NCBI RefSeq assembly: GCF_028769735.1 | Contig: NC_088170.1 | Coordinates: forward strand, 45,924,585-45,988,584 | From: Zonotrichia leucophrys gambelii | Lineage: Eukaryota > Chordata > Aves > Passeriformes > Passerellidae | Direction of reading: 5' to 3' | Length of the DNA stretch: 64,000 bases | In this document: positions 62,501 to 64,000 of the stretch, one piece after another | How the letters are laid out: each line of letters begins with the position of its first letter | Numbering within the stretch: position 1 is the stretch's first letter | Translations under genes and position numbers: made by a program | Notes under the pieces: generated by a model | Databases searched by the model: none | Told to the model about the DNA's origin: nothing | The model's input: only the letters and a program-made list of their open reading frames with translations

Positions 62501-63333
62501 TGAATATGTTTTTTTGCTTCAGGGTTTTTCCTGAATCCTTATGCTCTCTTTCAGCAGAGTGGTATAGTTGTCTGGCTGCTATAAAACTGCATGCCTCCAC
62601 CCTTCCTGTTCAAACCTATAAAAGAAAGGGAAAGTTTTAGTCAAAAATAATGAACACAGCTTGCAGCCCAATGGTGACAGCATTCCAGAAGAGAAGGCGT
62701 AAATCTTTATCTCTGTTCTGGGAACTGCTTGTTTACTAGTCATCTGTTTACATATGTAACAGAAGCAGGAGCTGTCGTTTAGGAATATGTGCTCCCAAAT
62801 TGCTGTGATAATCATGGGGTTAAAATCTTCAGTCCTGTGTTAATGAATTTCTGTGTGACCGAGGCAACTCAGACATGTAGCAGGTTTTTCAATTTTTTCA
62901 AGTACAACTTTCACAGACAGATACTTTAAAAATTGTGTGTTGTGAAACCATACAGGTCTGTTCAGCTGCCTGGTTTTGTGTAGAACAGAAGTGTGTCTCA
63001 TTTTCTAGGACTAAAATATCAAAGGAGGCAGGAGGAGCTGTCTGTCTTTTCCAGGTGGCTGTTTTAGCTTTTCTCTGGTTGAAGGAGGAAGTGTTCTTGA
63101 CTTAATTGCAAAAGATAGCAGCAGTTTGACAGAAATCTTAGTATTTCTTACTGGAATACTTAATATTTTACAGTAGTCAACTTTAGAGACTTGATAATTA
63201 GAAGGGAAGCTAATCATTTGGTGTGTTTCTCGTTTAGTCGAATGACTTTCTTCGGAATGTGTTTGAGCTCGGTCCACCAGTAATGCTGGATGCTGCAACT
63301 CTTAAAACAATGAAGATATCCCGTTTTGAAAGG
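53523..63333 (+). CDS. IFRD1: IFRD1 (PC4/TIS7), interferon-related developmental regulator 1, all but the last coding exon
   Basis: Eleven exons join in phase to 405 codons: 53523-53568, 55279-55383, 56354-56435, 56853-56977, 57277-57434, 58746-58796, 58891-59069, 59171-59279, 61264-61398, 62127-62255 and 63238-63333. The start ATG has A at -3. The sequence is close to vertebrate IFRD1, for example NVQPFSDEDASIETMSHCSG, LLAWTLLLTICP and ATDGNKHRAKVDKRKQRSVF. The interferon-related (IFRD) helical-repeat domain covers roughly residues 50-340, and the IFRD C-terminal domain begins about 345. The frame ends at ISRFER, after which vertebrate proteins have about 29 more residues. None are found before 64000. 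IFRD1 is a nuclear/cytoplasmic co-regulator (SIN3-HDAC and MyoD/NF-kB contexts) linked to regeneration. Its paralogue IFRD2 binds inactive ribosomes. Confidence 0.96.
53569..55278 (+). other. IFRD1: IFRD1 intron 1
   Basis: The 5' third is CpG island and the rest is A/T-richer. It contains an 11-bp perfect inverted repeat (54593-54603 with 54613-54623). A 201-codon antisense open frame (54328-54933) resembles nothing I know. No alternative exon is evident. Confidence 0.75.
54593..54623. repeat. Perfect 11-bp inverted repeat in IFRD1 intron 1
   Basis: GTTACTTCTCC and GGAGAAGTAAC pair perfectly across a 9-nt loop. Related partial copies (TTGGAGAAGTATG near 54560 and GTTACTTCTGG near 54581) lie just upstream, so the block looks like a small local duplication with inversion. 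Confidence 0.8.
55279..55383 (+). CDS. IFRD1: IFRD1 coding exon 2
   Basis: The acceptor is ttttcttaag and the donor is gatg/gtaaat. The 105 nt encode the conserved acidic/serine-rich block around SDEDASIETMSHCSGF, ending with the first base of Gly 51. Confidence 0.96.
55384..56353 (+). other. IFRD1: IFRD1 intron 2
   Basis: The donor is gtaaat and the acceptor is ctggattag. A short TA run lies near 55543-55560. I see no other feature. Confidence 0.8.
56354..56435 (+). CDS. IFRD1: IFRD1 coding exon 3
   Basis: The 82 nt encode PEVDEEATQEDLEYKLKG and the start of the first helical repeat (FIDLTLDK). The donor is aagag/gtatag. Confidence 0.95.
56436..56852 (+). other. IFRD1: IFRD1 intron 3
   Basis: This 417-bp intron has an acceptor ttctaacag. 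I see nothing recognisable inside. Confidence 0.8.
56853..56977 (+). CDS. IFRD1: IFRD1 coding exon 4
   Basis: The 125 nt encode SAKTRQAALESLKSAF and on to MTLTDSIERCIKK, the strongly conserved first repeat of the IFRD domain. Confidence 0.96.
57277..57434 (+). CDS. IFRD1: IFRD1 coding exon 5
   Basis: The acceptor is aatccctag and the donor is ggct/gtaagt. The 158 nt encode KSDEQCAAAGLACLLC through IVCDGTASIQARQA. The preceding intron (56978-57276) is only 299 bp. Confidence 0.96.
57435..58745 (+). other. IFRD1: IFRD1 intron 5
   Basis: This 1.3-kb A/T-rich intron ends in a long T/C tract before AG. I see no gene or named repeat. Confidence 0.8.
58746..58796 (+). CDS. IFRD1: IFRD1 coding exon 6 (51 nt)
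   Basis: The acceptor is ttgtgtccag and the donor is acg/gtgagg. Seventeen codons read CATCLGICCFIVTDDIT, unmistakable for IFRD1. The next intron is only 94 bp. Confidence 0.96.
58891..59069 (+). CDS. IFRD1: IFRD1 coding exon 7
   Basis: The 179 nt encode ELYSTMECLENIFMKAYQ through LLTICPMNEVKKKIE. A 101-bp intron follows. Confidence 0.97.
59171..59279 (+). CDS. IFRD1: IFRD1 coding exon 8
   Basis: The acceptor is tactccttag and the donor is gct/gtaagt. It encodes HLHKLPSLLSCDDLNMRI and LALLFELARETDA. Confidence 0.97.
59280..61263 (+). other. IFRD1: IFRD1 intron 8 (largest in the window for this gene)
   Basis: About 2 kb of A/T-rich sequence has an acceptor ggtaacctag. I see no coding sequence or recognisable repeat. 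Confidence 0.8.
61264..61398 (+). CDS. IFRD1: IFRD1 coding exon 9
   Basis: The 45 codons encode DFFYEDMDLLTEKLRALA and the highly conserved basic stretch KHRAKVDKRKQRSVFRDV. Confidence 0.97.
61399..62126 (+). other. IFRD1: IFRD1 intron 9
   Basis: Two exact local tandem duplications occur: 13 bp near 61699-61730 (CATTCCATTGTCC type) and 16 bp at 62041-62072 (ATAAAATTCCTAGTAC twice). I see nothing else. Confidence 0.8.
62127..62255 (+). CDS. IFRD1: IFRD1 coding exon 10
   Basis: The 43 codons encode ERDFPTEMVKFGPERMYIDC and FKEVLGSGMQYHLQ, the start of the IFRD C-terminal domain. Confidence 0.97.
62256..63237 (+). other. IFRD1: IFRD1 intron 10
   Basis: The donor is gtgagc and the acceptor is ttctcgtttag. 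I see nothing recognisable inside. Confidence 0.8.
63238..63333 (+). CDS. IFRD1: IFRD1 coding exon 11 (last in the window)
   Basis: The 32 codons encode SNDFFRNVFELGPPVMLDAA through KTMKISRFER. The donor is agg/gtaggt. Confidence 0.97.
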
Positions 63334-64000
63334 GTAGGTTATTGCACTGTAATGAATTTTCTTTACTTCCTGCTCTAATTACTCCTGCCCTTCAGAAGCT
63401 ATCATTGTTACACTCTAGTTCTAAGAGTGGCTCATATTGTCCTGAATGAAGCCCAGCCTTACTTTTATGCATCTATGGACCCTTACATTTTCCCCTGGGT
63501 ATGTGTCTGCTTCTGTGTTTTCTCCAAGGGGTCTCGAGGTTGATGTGGTTGCTGATGGGTACTAGATTCATGCTCCACATATGTGAAACTTGGTCTCTTC
63601 TGAGAGATACATATTTTTTGGGGAGGGACCTACAGAAAGCTGTGGAAACTTGAGTTTTTATAAAGACAGTGTCCCAAACTCAGCAATGTGATATGGGCTC
63701 TAGGAGGTTAGCTTTGTTCTGTTGTTCTGTTCAGTGAATGCATTAAACCTGCATATAGTTTGGGGAACGGTGCAGTCAACTTTAATCTGAGGGTAAATGT
63801 AACCTACATGATACCTGCTTGATGTTCAAGACTGACTGGCTTCCAGAACTACTCCTAGTTCAGCCTTCTTACACAGGCCAAGTTTCTTTTAAATATATCT
63901 GTCTATATATATGTATACACACACAGATGAGCCTTTGGTGCAAAGATAACATATTATAAATTTCAGAAGGCCTACCAGTTAACTTCAAAGATTCATAAAA
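63334..64000 (+). other. IFRD1: IFRD1 last intron, 5' part
   Basis: The donor is gtaggt. No acceptor followed by the expected basic C-terminal coding sequence is found before the window ends. A short TA/CA-rich run lies near 63894-63925. Confidence 0.75.

Noticed and set aside
63334..64000. Search for the last IFRD1 coding exon
   Set aside because: No AG acceptor followed by the expected C-terminal reading frame was found, so the exon must lie beyond the window.

Overview
This is nuclear DNA of a vertebrate, most likely a bird and probably a songbird. Coding sequence is split into short exons with GT/AG introns. The recognisable repeats are CR1 LINE fragments, including one with an ORF1 esterase remnant and one with the ATTCTGTG-type 3' end. 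Two LTR-like fragments resemble passerine endogenous retrovirus LTRs as I remember them. I see no mammalian SINE or L1 sequence. There is no bacterial-style operon, CRISPR array, tRNA or rRNA.

Two protein-coding genes are supported, both on the plus strand and both running off an edge. Positions 1-15.37 kb hold the 3' two thirds of ZNF277: eight exons (303 codons plus stop) with four C2H2 zinc fingers, a short 3' UTR and a poly(A) signal at 15349-15354. Positions about 53.25-64 kb hold IFRD1 (PC4/TIS7): promoter, 5' UTR, initiator ATG and eleven coding exons (405 codons). The last coding exon lies beyond the window. The order ZNF277 then IFRD1 in the same orientation matches the vertebrate neighbourhood on human 7q31 (DOCK4-ZNF277-IFRD1).

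About 37 kb between the genes (15.4-52.3 kb) shows no convincing gene. It holds one probable LTR (about 33.5-34.1 kb) with AT-rich palindromes, a pure AGA/GAA microsatellite (28.3 kb), other simple repeats, a possible old CR1-like piece (45.6-45.9 kb) and a CR1 3' end that stops at the edge of the IFRD1 CpG island. The ZNF277 introns carry a probable solo LTR (9464-9751, with matching flanking repeats) and an antisense, internally deleted CR1 (12.3-13.7 kb).

The point most worth attention is the IFRD1 leader. A single upstream ORF of 52 codons lies just downstream of a TATA/CCAAT/GC-box promoter with CRE-like sites, and it closes 86 nt before the main ATG. I recall that mammalian IFRD1 mRNA is controlled by an uORF of similar size that mediates stress-sensitive decay. 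I found no new multi-gene system. All repeat and family names come from memory and pattern recognition, not from a search.
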